Assembly (NCBI GenBank): GCA_015493635.1
Contig: WGCU01000066.1
Coordinates: 27,989 to 91,988 of the forward strand
Length of the DNA: 64,000 nt
From: Spirochaetaceae bacterium
Lineage (GTDB): Bacteria; Spirochaetota; Spirochaetia; B11-G9
Direction of reading: 5' to 3'
Shown: positions 40,136-48,385 of the stretch, piece after piece
Position numbering within the stretch: the stretch's first letter is position 1
How the letters are laid out: every line of letters starts with the position of its first letter
Notes under the pieces: model-generated
Told to the model about the DNA's origin: nothing
Databases searched by the model: none
What the model saw: only the letters and a program-made list of their open reading frames with translations
Position numbers and translations under genes: made by a program

Positions 40136-40827
40136 ATCTTGTAACTGTCTCAGGGCCTCCCTCTGTGGGGAAAACTTCTGTTATTTTAAAAACCATTATC
40201 TCTTTGAAATCACGCGGACTGAAGGTCGGAGTTGTCAAATTCGACTGTCTTTATACTGATGATGATGTTCTCTATGAAAAAGCAGGAATTGAGGTACGGA
40301 AGGGTCTTTCGGGAGGTTTGTGCCCTGATCATTACTTTGTCAGCAACATAGAAGAAGTCGTTGACTGGGGGCTCGGCAAAGATTTTGATCTCCTTATAAG
40401 CGAATCAGCCGGCCTCTGCAACCGGTGTTCCCCCTACATCAACGGCATCAATGCCATATGCGTTATAGATAACCTCAGCGGAATAGGGACACCTAAAAAA
40501 ATAGGTCCAATGCTGAAAAGTGCTGATATTGTTGTTATCACAAAGGGTGATATCGTTTCTCAAGCTGAGCGGGAAGTTTTCGCATCCCGTGTCCACAGTG
40601 TTAACCCGAAGGCAGTAATCCTTCATGTAAACGGACTTACCGGACAGGGCAGTTTTGAATTATCAACGCTCCTGTACAAGGAGAATGATCATATTACCTC
40701 TTTAAAGGGCAAAACACTCCGGTTTTCCATGCCTGCAGCACTGTGTTCATACTGTCTTGGAGAAACAAGAATCGGAGAAAGTTATCAGATGGGAAATGTA
40801 AGGAAAATTGATCTTGGGAAAAATTAA
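40132..40827 (+). CDS. Cysteine-rich HypB/CobW-like GTPase
   Basis: A 231-residue P-loop GTPase of the SIMIBI G3E type. Walker A is GPPSVGKTS (8-16), and G4 is TKGD (137-140, as NKxD). Cysteines cluster as in metal chaperones: C39, C64, C96-x2-C99 in ESAGLCNRCS, and C205-x2-C208 in LCSYCLGETRIG. G3E GTPases (HypB, UreG, CooC-like, MeaB, CobW) deliver metal or cofactor to enzymes on GTP hydrolysis. Nothing here identifies the client. It overlaps the gene before and lies 22 bases before the ABC gene. Confidence 0.8.
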   Translation: MNLVTVSGPPSVGKTSVILKTIISLKSRGLKVGVVKFDCLYTDDDVLYEKAGIEVRKGLSGGLCPDHYFVSNIEEVVDWGLGKDFDLLISESAGLCNRCSPYINGINAICVIDNLSGIGTPKKIGPMLKSADIVVITKGDIVSQAEREVFASRVHSVNPKAVILHVNGLTGQGSFELSTLLYKENDHITSLKGKTLRFSMPAALCSYCLGETRIGESYQMGNVRKIDLGKN

Positions 40828-40849
40828 AAAAGGGGAACAGGATAGTACT

Positions 40850-41869
40850 ATGGCACTACCGGTAAAGCATGAACTTTCAGTAATCAAGATCGGACAGATC
40901 CTCACCCGATATCCCTTCGCTGCGACATTTTTTGAAAACAACGGTATCCCCGCGGATTCAAACAAAGAAAAATCCCTCGATGAATATTTCAGTACTATTG
41001 ATGAGACGTACAAAGAGGATATGGCGATTAGCCAGGAACATTTTACCGGCCAGCTGGAGGAATACATCACCCAGATGCTTTCATTTCTGGGAGATACGGG
41101 AACAAAGGTTGATTCACTTACCATCTTGCCGGGACACGGTAAAACAGGAGAACCTGAAAATTTTTCCCACCTTACTATCAAGAAAAATGAAATAATCTCC
41201 ATTGTCGGACCCACCGGCTCAGGAAAAAGCAGACTCCTCGCGGATATAGAGTGGGCTGCGCAGAATGATACACCTACCGGAAGAAGTATTCTTATAAATA
41301 ATGAACAGCCTGATCAAAAGTGGCGCTACTCTTCTTCCGAGAAACTTGTGGCCCAACTTTCTCAGAACATGAACTTTGTCATGGATCTTTCAGTGCATGA
41401 ATTCCTTGAACTTCATGCTGAAAGCAGGATGATCAGTGACAGGAAAAATATTATAATGAAAATCATCGATCAGGCAAATCATCTCTCCGGAGAAACCTTT
41501 GACACTGAAACTCCTATAACTGCTTTAAGCGGCGGGCAGTCAAGGGCGCTTATGATCGCTGATACTGCGATACTCAGCTCTTCTCCTATTATTCTCATAG
41601 ACGAGATTGAAAATGCAGGGATAGACCGCAAGAAAGCCCTTGAACTTCTTATATCAGAAGGGAAAATTGTTCTTATTGCAACCCATGATCCTATTCTTGC
41701 GCTTATGGGAAACAGACGTATCGTTATAAAAAACGGCGGTATTGAGAAAATTATTGAAAACACAGATGATGAGCGCTCTATCTTAACAGAGATAGAAATA
41801 ATGGATAAAAAGATACAGTCCCTACGCAGGAAACTACGCAACGGGGAGCACCTTACAACAATTGATTAA
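40850..41869 (+). CDS. Soluble ABC ATPase with DUF1858-like N-terminus
   Basis: A 339-residue protein. Residues about 8-70 repeat the DUF1858-like helical domain seen in the first gene (ILTRYPFAATFFENNGIPAD). The ABC domain has Walker A GPTGSGKS (120-127), signature LSGGQ (226-230), Walker B IILIDE (247-252) and the switch H279 in ATHD. There is a charged C-terminal tail. No transmembrane domain exists in it or its neighbours, so it may act as a cytoplasmic energy module. The start is the ATG at 40850; an upstream TTG frame is not used. It is 12 bases from the zinc-ribbon gene. Confidence 0.8.
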   Translation: MALPVKHELSVIKIGQILTRYPFAATFFENNGIPADSNKEKSLDEYFSTIDETYKEDMAISQEHFTGQLEEYITQMLSFLGDTGTKVDSLTILPGHGKTGEPENFSHLTIKKNEIISIVGPTGSGKSRLLADIEWAAQNDTPTGRSILINNEQPDQKWRYSSSEKLVAQLSQNMNFVMDLSVHEFLELHAESRMISDRKNIIMKIIDQANHLSGETFDTETPITALSGGQSRALMIADTAILSSSPIILIDEIENAGIDRKKALELLISEGKIVLIATHDPILALMGNRRIVIKNGGIEKIIENTDDERSILTEIEIMDKKIQSLRRKLRNGEHLTTID

Positions 41870-41881
41870 AAGGAGAATATA

Positions 41882-42130
41882 ATGGGATTACATGATGGAT
41901 GTTCAGGAAGTTTTGAAACAGGCAAGGCAACAGTAGACAAGGTACGTGCCATGGGATTTGCTGACCAGTTTATGCCGGTGCCTCTGGATATAACCTGCGA
42001 AAGCTGCGGGACAACCTTCTCCATGGAAACATTTGAGTTCCATTGCCCCGAATGCGGTACTGTTTACGGCGTCGTCCCCTGCCATGCTTTTGATCCGGCA
42101 AATGTGACAAACGCGGGCAAAGATTACTGA
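41882..42130 (+). CDS. Zinc-ribbon protein of the SBP-GTPase-ABC operon
   Basis: An 82-residue protein with C39-x2-C42 and C55-x2-C58 (TCESCGTTF, CPECGTVYG), plus C7 and C67. The first 38 residues have a basic, glycine-containing segment with DGCSGSF. AAGGAG precedes the ATG. It is the fourth gene of the operon and may bind zinc or iron for the GTPase. No similarity to a named protein is claimed. Confidence 0.7.
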   Translation: MGLHDGCSGSFETGKATVDKVRAMGFADQFMPVPLDITCESCGTTFSMETFEFHCPECGTVYGVVPCHAFDPANVTNAGKDY

Positions 42131-42182
42131 CAGAATATAGAGTTTCCTTTTCTCTTCAACAAGGAGTCATAAACATTCAGAT

Positions 42183-42404
42183 TTAGATCCTCAGCATCCG
42201 CTGTATCCGTAGAAGGTCTACCTGGTACTTCTCCAGCAGCCCCATACGCCTATGGATATCAAGGAGAGATCTTCCTTTTTTTACTTCAGACATAACAATC
42301 CTCAGTTCCTTAACAGAAAGATACCCGCTCAGCATTTTAAAAACCTGAAGCTGCTCTTTTTCAGAAAGAGAACCGAGCCAGATATTCATATCTGAAAGAA
42401 ACAT
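42183..42404 (-). CDS. Small helical protein downstream of trxA, 73 aa
   Basis: A 73-residue, mainly helical, basic protein (VKELRIVMSEVKKGRSLLDIHRR) starting two bases after the trxA stop. There is no membrane segment, signal or cysteine. The start is ambiguous (first ATG or M6). I do not recognise it. It would be co-expressed with thioredoxin. Confidence 0.5.
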   Translation of the reverse strand: MFLSDMNIWLGSLSEKEQLQVFKMLSGYLSVKELRIVMSEVKKGRSLLDIHRRMGLLEKYQVDLLRIQRMLRI

Positions 42405-42406
42405 CC

Positions 42407-42736
42407 CTACTTTTCTGCTGCAGGGAGGCTTTTTTCAACCTCTGCTTTAATTGCTTCATAAGGATACGCACCAGTCAACCGCATAATATCCTTTCCTTTC
42501 CAGAACATCATGATGGTAGGAATGCTCTGAATCTGATAACGCGCGGCAATGTGCTGTTTTAAATCGACATTTATCTTTATCGTTACAATTCGTCCTTTAA
42601 AATCCCCGGCTACTCTTTTGATAGCGGGAGAAACCATCTTACAGGGACCGCACCAGTCAGCATAAAAATCAACAAGCACCGGTTTCTCCGATTGTTCAAT
42701 AAGTTCAAAAAATGATTTCGGCAGCTGCTTATTCAC
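42407..42736 (-). CDS. trxA: Thioredoxin
   Basis: A 109-residue thioredoxin with the active site WCGPCK (C29, C32), the PTIMMFWKG strand with cis-proline and the G-tail. It reduces disulfides in the cytoplasm. The start is GTG at 42736, with AAGGAGGAG seven bases upstream. The 93 bases before the gene separate it from lpd. Confidence 0.94.
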   Translation of the reverse strand: MNKQLPKSFFELIEQSEKPVLVDFYADWCGPCKMVSPAIKRVAGDFKGRIVTIKINVDLKQHIAARYQIQSIPTIMMFWKGKDIMRLTGAYPYEAIKAEVEKSLPAAEK

Positions 42737-42829
42737 TGTTCCGCTCCTCCTTGATCTTTCCTTTAAAGGTACTCATAGAAACGGCTGGAGGCAAACATAA
42801 AGATACCATACAACAAAGGGTTTAAAGGA

Positions 42830-44179
42830 TCAGCAGTTCTCCGCCTCACACAGGGAAAGGACTGTTTCTCTGATTACCTCTGAAACACTGGGATGGGGGA
42901 ATATGGTCGTCCTGACATCCTTTGTTGTCATCCCCGACTGAATCATCAAAGCAGCACCGAAAATCATCTCGGAGCTTGGCGATCCAAGAAGATGAATACC
43001 CAGGACTTTATGAGTTTTTTTGTCAGCGACAACTTTACATAATCCGGGGACATTCCCGTTTTCAGCATAGTACCGTGCGCTTATTCTCATAAGCGAAGTC
43101 GCCGTATCAACTTCATACCCTCTTGAAACCGCTTCATCCTCGGTAAGACCGCAGGAGGCAACTTCCGGATACGTATATATAGCCCAGGGGACAGCATCAT
43201 AGTTTAACCGGTCATCAATCCCGAGAATTGCATGAACAGCAACCTCTGCCATTCTCGATGCGGAATGTGCAAAAAGTGACTTGCCTATCACATCACCAAT
43301 TGCATAAATTCCCGGAATATTTGTTTCCATTTTATCATTAACCACAAGACCGTGACGGTTTATTTCAAGACCGACCTCCGCAAAGCCCATCTCCTGGACG
43401 TTCGGTTTTCGTCCTACCGCCATGAGAATAAGATCTGAGTCAAGAAATTCCTCTTTTCCTTTCCTCGTAAAAACAACACGATTATCTTTTATAGCTTCAA
43501 CCTTCGACGAAAGATGAAATTTTACCTTTTTCATAGCACGCCGCATGGTTTTGGCAAATTCCTTTTCCATAAACGGGGCAATTTCATCGAGCATTTCAAT
43601 AACATGTACCGTAATTCCAAGCATGGAAAAAAAGGATGCAAACTCCAGACCGATAACTCCGCCGCCGATAACCGTCAAGGATGATGGCAGCTCCTTAATG
43701 GCAAGAAGCTCAGTACTCGTAACAACATACCGAGAACCGACACCGGGGATGGGAGGAATGAACGTCGATGAACCGGTTGCTATGATGATATTTTCGGCTC
43801 TATAGGTTTCTTCTCCGACCTGAACAGTATTCTTATCAACGAGGAAAGCCTCTCCCATCACTGTCTCAACACCATATTTCTTCATAAGAAAGATAATACC
43901 GTTTACATTCGTATCAACAACCTTCTTTTTCCATTCCTGGGCTTCAGACAGATTAAAGACAGCTCCGTCACTATGAACACCAAACAAACTGGAATTAACC
44001 GCGTGATCGTAATGTTTTGCGGAATTAAGAAGTGTTTTAGTAGGTATACACCCCACGTTCAGGCAGACACCGCCCACCGTATCTTTTTCAATGATAAGTA
44101 CTTTCTTACCCTGTGCACCTGCCCGTTCCGCAGCTATATATCCGCCGGGTCCTGCTCCTATAATAATAATATCGTACAT
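42830..44179 (-). CDS. lpdA: Dihydrolipoamide dehydrogenase
   Basis: A 449-residue flavoprotein disulfide reductase. FAD site GAGPGGYIAAERAG (8-21), redox pair C39 and C44 in GGVCLNVGC, NAD site GGGVIGLEFASFFS and the C-terminal HPS-VSE base site. It reoxidises lipoamide in 2-oxoacid dehydrogenases or the glycine system; no such partner genes are beside it. AAGGAGG precedes the ATG. Confidence 0.92.
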   Translation of the reverse strand: MYDIIIIGAGPGGYIAAERAGAQGKKVLIIEKDTVGGVCLNVGCIPTKTLLNSAKHYDHAVNSSLFGVHSDGAVFNLSEAQEWKKKVVDTNVNGIIFLMKKYGVETVMGEAFLVDKNTVQVGEETYRAENIIIATGSSTFIPPIPGVGSRYVVTSTELLAIKELPSSLTVIGGGVIGLEFASFFSMLGITVHVIEMLDEIAPFMEKEFAKTMRRAMKKVKFHLSSKVEAIKDNRVVFTRKGKEEFLDSDLILMAVGRKPNVQEMGFAEVGLEINRHGLVVNDKMETNIPGIYAIGDVIGKSLFAHSASRMAEVAVHAILGIDDRLNYDAVPWAIYTYPEVASCGLTEDEAVSRGYEVDTATSLMRISARYYAENGNVPGLCKVVADKKTHKVLGIHLLGSPSSEMIFGAALMIQSGMTTKDVRTTIFPHPSVSEVIRETVLSLCEAENC

Positions 44180-44312
44180 CCTCAGCCTCCTTACCGGTAT
44201 TCCAATATCATACAGAGAGTTTTTTAATAATACAATAGCTTATCAATATCTTTATACGAATAGGCATGGAGAAAATTTTTAAAAGTGATATTATAGAGAT
44301 AAGGAGGCAGAT

Positions 44313-45710
44313 ATGCCAAAAGGGAAACTGGTTCGTTTTAATGAAGGAGACATACTCTTTAATGCCGGAGAAACAACAACCGAGATGTACATTATTAAGT
44401 CAGGAACTGTCAAAATCATGATTAGGCACAATAACGCACTCATTCCTCTTACAGAACTGGGAGCAGGCAGTTATGTAGGAGAAATGTCCTTTCTCACCGG
44501 TGTTCCCCGATCTGCCTCAGTTATCGCGCAAACTCCGATAACAGCTGCCGTTATCAGCGCTTCCGTGCTTCATGATGAAAATCTCGGTCTTTCCAACTGG
44601 GCTGTCAGCCTTGCAAAAGTTCTCGTTCACAGAATCCGCAAAACAACCGAAATTCTGGGAAGCTACATCTCTCAGGAACCGGAATACAGAAGTAAAGCTG
44701 ATGCAGAATCCAACTATACAGATGATTTTACCATTGTCTATAGGGATGCAGCATCTCCTCCCCGTCTGTATCTGAAAGGCAGCCTTACCAATACAGCCAT
44801 TGACCTCTTAAAATCAAGAGTAAGGGAGATAAAACTAAAAACACCCGGAACTCTTATTCTGGATTTTTCTGACGTTATTGATATAGATCAGACAGGAATT
44901 AATTATCTTTACGGTCTTTCAACAAACAAGGATGTAGCCGAGGGTAAAATTAAAATCGAAAATGTTCAGCTGATCAGAGATACTGTGCTCTCCATCAAAG
45001 GTATACAGGATATTCTTACAACAACTCATACACCTCTCAGAAGAGTTGAAAAAGGAGAGATCCTTATAAAACAGGGGGATGCCGAATCGACCATGTATGT
45101 TGTCAAAACCGGATCTTTTTCCATTTACCGGCAAAAAAAACAGAGGACAATCCCCCTGGCAAAGGCGGAAACAGGAGATGTCATAGGGGAAATGGCACTT
45201 ATCAAGGAAGGACCCCGATCAGCTACCGTCCGGGCTGAAAAGACGAGCATTGTCCATGTCATAGAAACGCGGGAATTCTACCGTAACGTATACAATGTTC
45301 CCGGCTGGTTCATGGAACTCATCCAGGGGCTGGTACAACGGCTGCGGGATACTGATGAAATGCTCGAGCATCTCCTGGAAGAAAAAAAACTGAAACAAAA
45401 AAAATCCAAATGGCCGTCTCCTTTTGCTATATATATGGATGATACCCACCCGGGAATGTTTGTGCTGAAAGGGAACCTTACCCTGTCCAATATGCAGTAC
45501 GTCAGACAGTCAATTATCATAGCAGCAAACAGAGGTATTCCTGTCATAAAGGTTGACCTTTCCAAGGTAAACCGTATTGACAGAGAAAGCATCATTGTTT
45601 TTCTCAATCTTTATACAAAACTGAGGAAAAAGAAAATTTCTCTTACCCTGGAAGGTCCCCAGAAATCCATTCTTGATCTTTTCCAGCAGTATGAAATTGA
45701 ACCGGATTAA
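44313..45710 (+). CDS. Duplicated cNMP-binding / STAS protein
   Basis: A 465-residue protein with two cyclic-nucleotide-binding domains, each followed by a STAS domain. The first cNMP domain (about 1-120) has GEMSFLTGVPRSASV and the second (about 240-350) GEMALIKEGPRSATV, both with the phosphate-cassette R. STAS 1 (about 150-235) reads DFSDVIDIDQTG and STAS 2 (about 385-465) DLSKVNRIDRES. In the usual anti-anti-sigma motif a serine follows D; here the first has T and the second RES, so phosphorylation may be lost or altered. A likely link between cAMP or c-di-nucleotide sensing and a partner-switching output. AGGAGG precedes the ATG. Confidence 0.82.
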   Translation: MPKGKLVRFNEGDILFNAGETTTEMYIIKSGTVKIMIRHNNALIPLTELGAGSYVGEMSFLTGVPRSASVIAQTPITAAVISASVLHDENLGLSNWAVSLAKVLVHRIRKTTEILGSYISQEPEYRSKADAESNYTDDFTIVYRDAASPPRLYLKGSLTNTAIDLLKSRVREIKLKTPGTLILDFSDVIDIDQTGINYLYGLSTNKDVAEGKIKIENVQLIRDTVLSIKGIQDILTTTHTPLRRVEKGEILIKQGDAESTMYVVKTGSFSIYRQKKQRTIPLAKAETGDVIGEMALIKEGPRSATVRAEKTSIVHVIETREFYRNVYNVPGWFMELIQGLVQRLRDTDEMLEHLLEEKKLKQKKSKWPSPFAIYMDDTHPGMFVLKGNLTLSNMQYVRQSIIIAANRGIPVIKVDLSKVNRIDRESIIVFLNLYTKLRKKKISLTLEGPQKSILDLFQQYEIEPD

Positions 45711-45753
45711 CCATATACACTGTGCACAAAAAAGAGTATAACCATTGCCAAGG

Positions 45754-48009
45754 ATGCGGATAGTGGTACAAAAAAAAATAAAACCGGAACTGCTGGCACC
45801 TGCCGGAAATCTTGAATGTGCCGTTGCGGCTTTTGAAAGCGGGGCAGACGCGGTGTATGCCGGCCTTTCCCGGTTTAATGCCAGAGAAAAATCTGACAAC
45901 TTTTCATTTTCAGACATGTCAAAACTTTCAGCTTACGCAAAAAAACATAAAAAGAAAATATATCTTACGCTGAACACTCTGATAAAAGAACGTGAACTTG
46001 AAGACGTCTTTAACGATCTTGACCGTATTGCGTCATTGAACATTGATGCTGTCATTGTGCAGGATATTGGTATTGTCCGTATGGTTCGTGATTTTTTTCC
46101 GGAAATGTCCATTCATGCTTCAACCCAGATGGGAATACATAACAGCATGGGTGTCAATACTGCGGAAATCATGGGAATTTCACGGGTTATCCTTGAACGC
46201 CAGGTTACCCTTGATGAACTGGAAGCCATTATCAAAGCCTCCACTCTGGAAATTGAGGTTTTCATCCATGGAGCACTGTGTTGCTCTTTATCAGGAAACT
46301 GTCTTTTTTCGTCATGGATCGGCGGATGGAGCGGCAACAGGGGAAAATGCAAACAGCCCTGCCGGCGCAGATATCACAGTAAAACGGGAGAAAACGGTTT
46401 TTTCTTTTCCACCCAGGATCTCTACACCCTTGATCTTATACCCCGCCTTAAAAGAATGGGAGTCTCATCGCTAAAAATTGAGGGACGATTGAAGAAAGCT
46501 GATTATGTAAGGAGAAGCGTTACAGCTTACAGAATGATGCTTGATGCGGAACCGGAAAAGGAGCGGGAAACACTGGGGAAGGCAAAAATTATACTTGCAG
46601 GCTCTCCGGGAAGAAAATGGTCCAGCGGGTTTTACACGGAAGAAAGCATGAAAAATGTTGTCCAGTACACCTCCTCCGGGATATCGGGAGCATTATCAGG
46701 AGAGATTAAAACAGTAAACAGTAAGGGGTTTACGGTCGCTGTTTCCCGGGAACTGAAAACAGGAGACAGAATCCGGATACAATCCCGTTCAGCCGATGAG
46801 GGCCCCCGCATCATTATTACCATGATGAAAAAAAACGGAAAAAAGATAGAGAAAGCAAGGAAAGGAGAAACAGTTACTGTTGTAAGTGACCGGAAGGTAC
46901 CGGAGAAAGCACTCGTCTATAAAGTTGGTGAACAACCACTGCCCCTTTCAGCAAATTTGTCAGATCTTGTGGAACTGCCCTCTGTTACTACAATAAATCT
47001 GAGGATAACCTTATCAACCCATGAAATAAGCATAGAATGTACCAATTTCAAGGATATCAGTACATGGAAGAAATCTCTCAATCTTGAAGACGCAACAAAA
47101 GGGAAAATAACTGATAAAAACCTGATACAGGCATTTAGAGCAACCCGCACTGCCCGTATTGCAGCGGGAAAAATTGAAGTAACCGTTACGGGCAACCCTT
47201 TTTTTCCCATGAGTATGCTTAAAAAAGTACGAAGGGAATTCTGGAGCTGGGTAGAGAAACATCTGGATGATCTTTTTAACGAACAGAATAAAACCCGGAG
47301 CATCGATACCTTTATTCAGGCGCATTTCTCTACTCATCCAATGGCAGAATTACAACGGCAGTATACCTTTACTGATACGTGCATGGTGTCTCACATAGAT
47401 TCTCCCGAAGACAAAAAAATGATACGTTCCATGAGTATCTTTACCTGGGATAAAACCAGTGAAGAAGTTTTTCTGCCCTGTTTTACCGCGGAAGCCGAAC
47501 TGGAAGTATTAGCAGAAAAAGTGGAAGCTGCATACTGGAAAGGTATCCGCCGGTTTCGAATCCGATCTCTCTATCAGATTACTTTACTGCAGAAGTATCA
47601 TGATATTTTTATAACAGCCGCTTATCCGCTGCCGGTCAGCAACTCTTTTACAGCCCGAGAACTTACGTCACTCGGAATTCATTCGGTGCAGGCATGGGTG
47701 GAACTGGAGCATCAGGCGATAAACGATCTTATCCGGTTTTCACCGCTTCCCGTGGAAATATACCGCTTCGGACGTCCACATATCCTGGCAACCCGGGCAT
47801 CAATTCATGGGCAGGGGGACATTACCGACAGCCATGGAGTAGCGTTCATGATACGAAAAGACAATGACGAAGGGCTTGTCTTTTTGTACGGAAAAAAACC
47901 TATGAAAATACCGGAAATAGAGGGTACCGGGAACTGCTTCGATCTTACACAGGCAGATTTTTCAGAGACCCTGACAACCGATTTCAACTTCTCTAAAGAG
48001 TGGATGTAA
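45754..48009 (+). CDS. Peptidase U32 family protein (RlhA-like)
   Basis: A 751-residue U32-family protein. The Fe-S/catalytic region reads HGALCCSLSGNC with GKCKQPCRR further on (about 170-205), the cysteine pattern of the family. The N-terminal TIM-like barrel (APAGNLECAVAAFESGADAVYAG) is typical. Close relatives act as RNA hydroxylases (RlhA, TrhP) rather than proteases, which fits its length with a long C-terminal extension. The start is taken as the ATG at 45754. Confidence 0.82.
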   Translation: MRIVVQKKIKPELLAPAGNLECAVAAFESGADAVYAGLSRFNAREKSDNFSFSDMSKLSAYAKKHKKKIYLTLNTLIKERELEDVFNDLDRIASLNIDAVIVQDIGIVRMVRDFFPEMSIHASTQMGIHNSMGVNTAEIMGISRVILERQVTLDELEAIIKASTLEIEVFIHGALCCSLSGNCLFSSWIGGWSGNRGKCKQPCRRRYHSKTGENGFFFSTQDLYTLDLIPRLKRMGVSSLKIEGRLKKADYVRRSVTAYRMMLDAEPEKERETLGKAKIILAGSPGRKWSSGFYTEESMKNVVQYTSSGISGALSGEIKTVNSKGFTVAVSRELKTGDRIRIQSRSADEGPRIIITMMKKNGKKIEKARKGETVTVVSDRKVPEKALVYKVGEQPLPLSANLSDLVELPSVTTINLRITLSTHEISIECTNFKDISTWKKSLNLEDATKGKITDKNLIQAFRATRTARIAAGKIEVTVTGNPFFPMSMLKKVRREFWSWVEKHLDDLFNEQNKTRSIDTFIQAHFSTHPMAELQRQYTFTDTCMVSHIDSPEDKKMIRSMSIFTWDKTSEEVFLPCFTAEAELEVLAEKVEAAYWKGIRRFRIRSLYQITLLQKYHDIFITAAYPLPVSNSFTARELTSLGIHSVQAWVELEHQAINDLIRFSPLPVEIYRFGRPHILATRASIHGQGDITDSHGVAFMIRKDNDEGLVFLYGKKPMKIPEIEGTGNCFDLTQADFSETLTTDFNFSKEWM

Positions 48010-48018
48010 AAAATGAAA

Positions 48019-48101
48019 GGTGTCAATACCCCAGGGTAAAGCCTGGATCCAGGCCGCTTTTCGCGGCCTATTCCGCTGCAGAGCCGTGGGGTATTAGCAC
48101 C
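48019..48101. other. Structured palindromic element between convergent genes
   Basis: An 83-base segment with nested inverted repeats. The outer arms, GGTGTCAATACCCC and GGGGTATTAGCACC, form 12 Watson-Crick pairs, one wobble and one mismatch. Inside are CCAGG-GTAAAG-CCTGG and the perfect AGGCCGC-TTTTC-GCGGCCT (48051-48069). There is no T-tract. It might act as a two-way transcription barrier, a REP-like repeat or a small structured RNA. Confidence 0.55.
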
Positions 48102-48103
48102 CG

Positions 48104-48385
48104 CTATAAAAGCAGATCAGGAAGTTTTAGTTTCTTACGCCGGGCTTTTCGTTTTACCGGTATCTTAAAGGCAAGAAGAGCAAGAGGCCCCATCTTCCGG
48201 TGTAGTTCCCGGACAAGCTGATCAAGTTTTTCGAAGGTAAGATGCTCAGCGCTGACAAGTTTAATTTTCCCGGAATCGTTAATAACAAGGTCAAGCTCCG
48301 AAAAAATTTCTATAACGGCATCTCTCCCTAACAACGCGCGAATTCTTTTGTAAATTATCTTAAAAATATCAGTATATCTATTCAT
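48104..48385 (-). CDS. Small basic protein downstream of the ODP gene, unknown
   Basis: About 93 residues with a lysine/arginine-rich C-terminus (KRKARRKKLK). The middle (EIFSELDLVINDSGKIKLVSAEHL) looks alpha/beta. The likely start is the ATG at 48385, overlapping the ODP stop by eight bases. I do not recognise the family. Tight coupling with a diiron ODP protein suggests shared use. Confidence 0.5.
   Translation of the reverse strand: MNRYTDIFKIIYKRIRALLGRDAVIEIFSELDLVINDSGKIKLVSAEHLTFEKLDQLVRELHRKMGPLALLAFKIPVKRKARRKKLKLPDLLL

Noticed and set aside
45736..45753. TATAAC box before the U32-family gene as a further leaderless start
   Set aside because: The box ends 12 bases before the ATG and is off consensus, so it was not counted with the clear cases.
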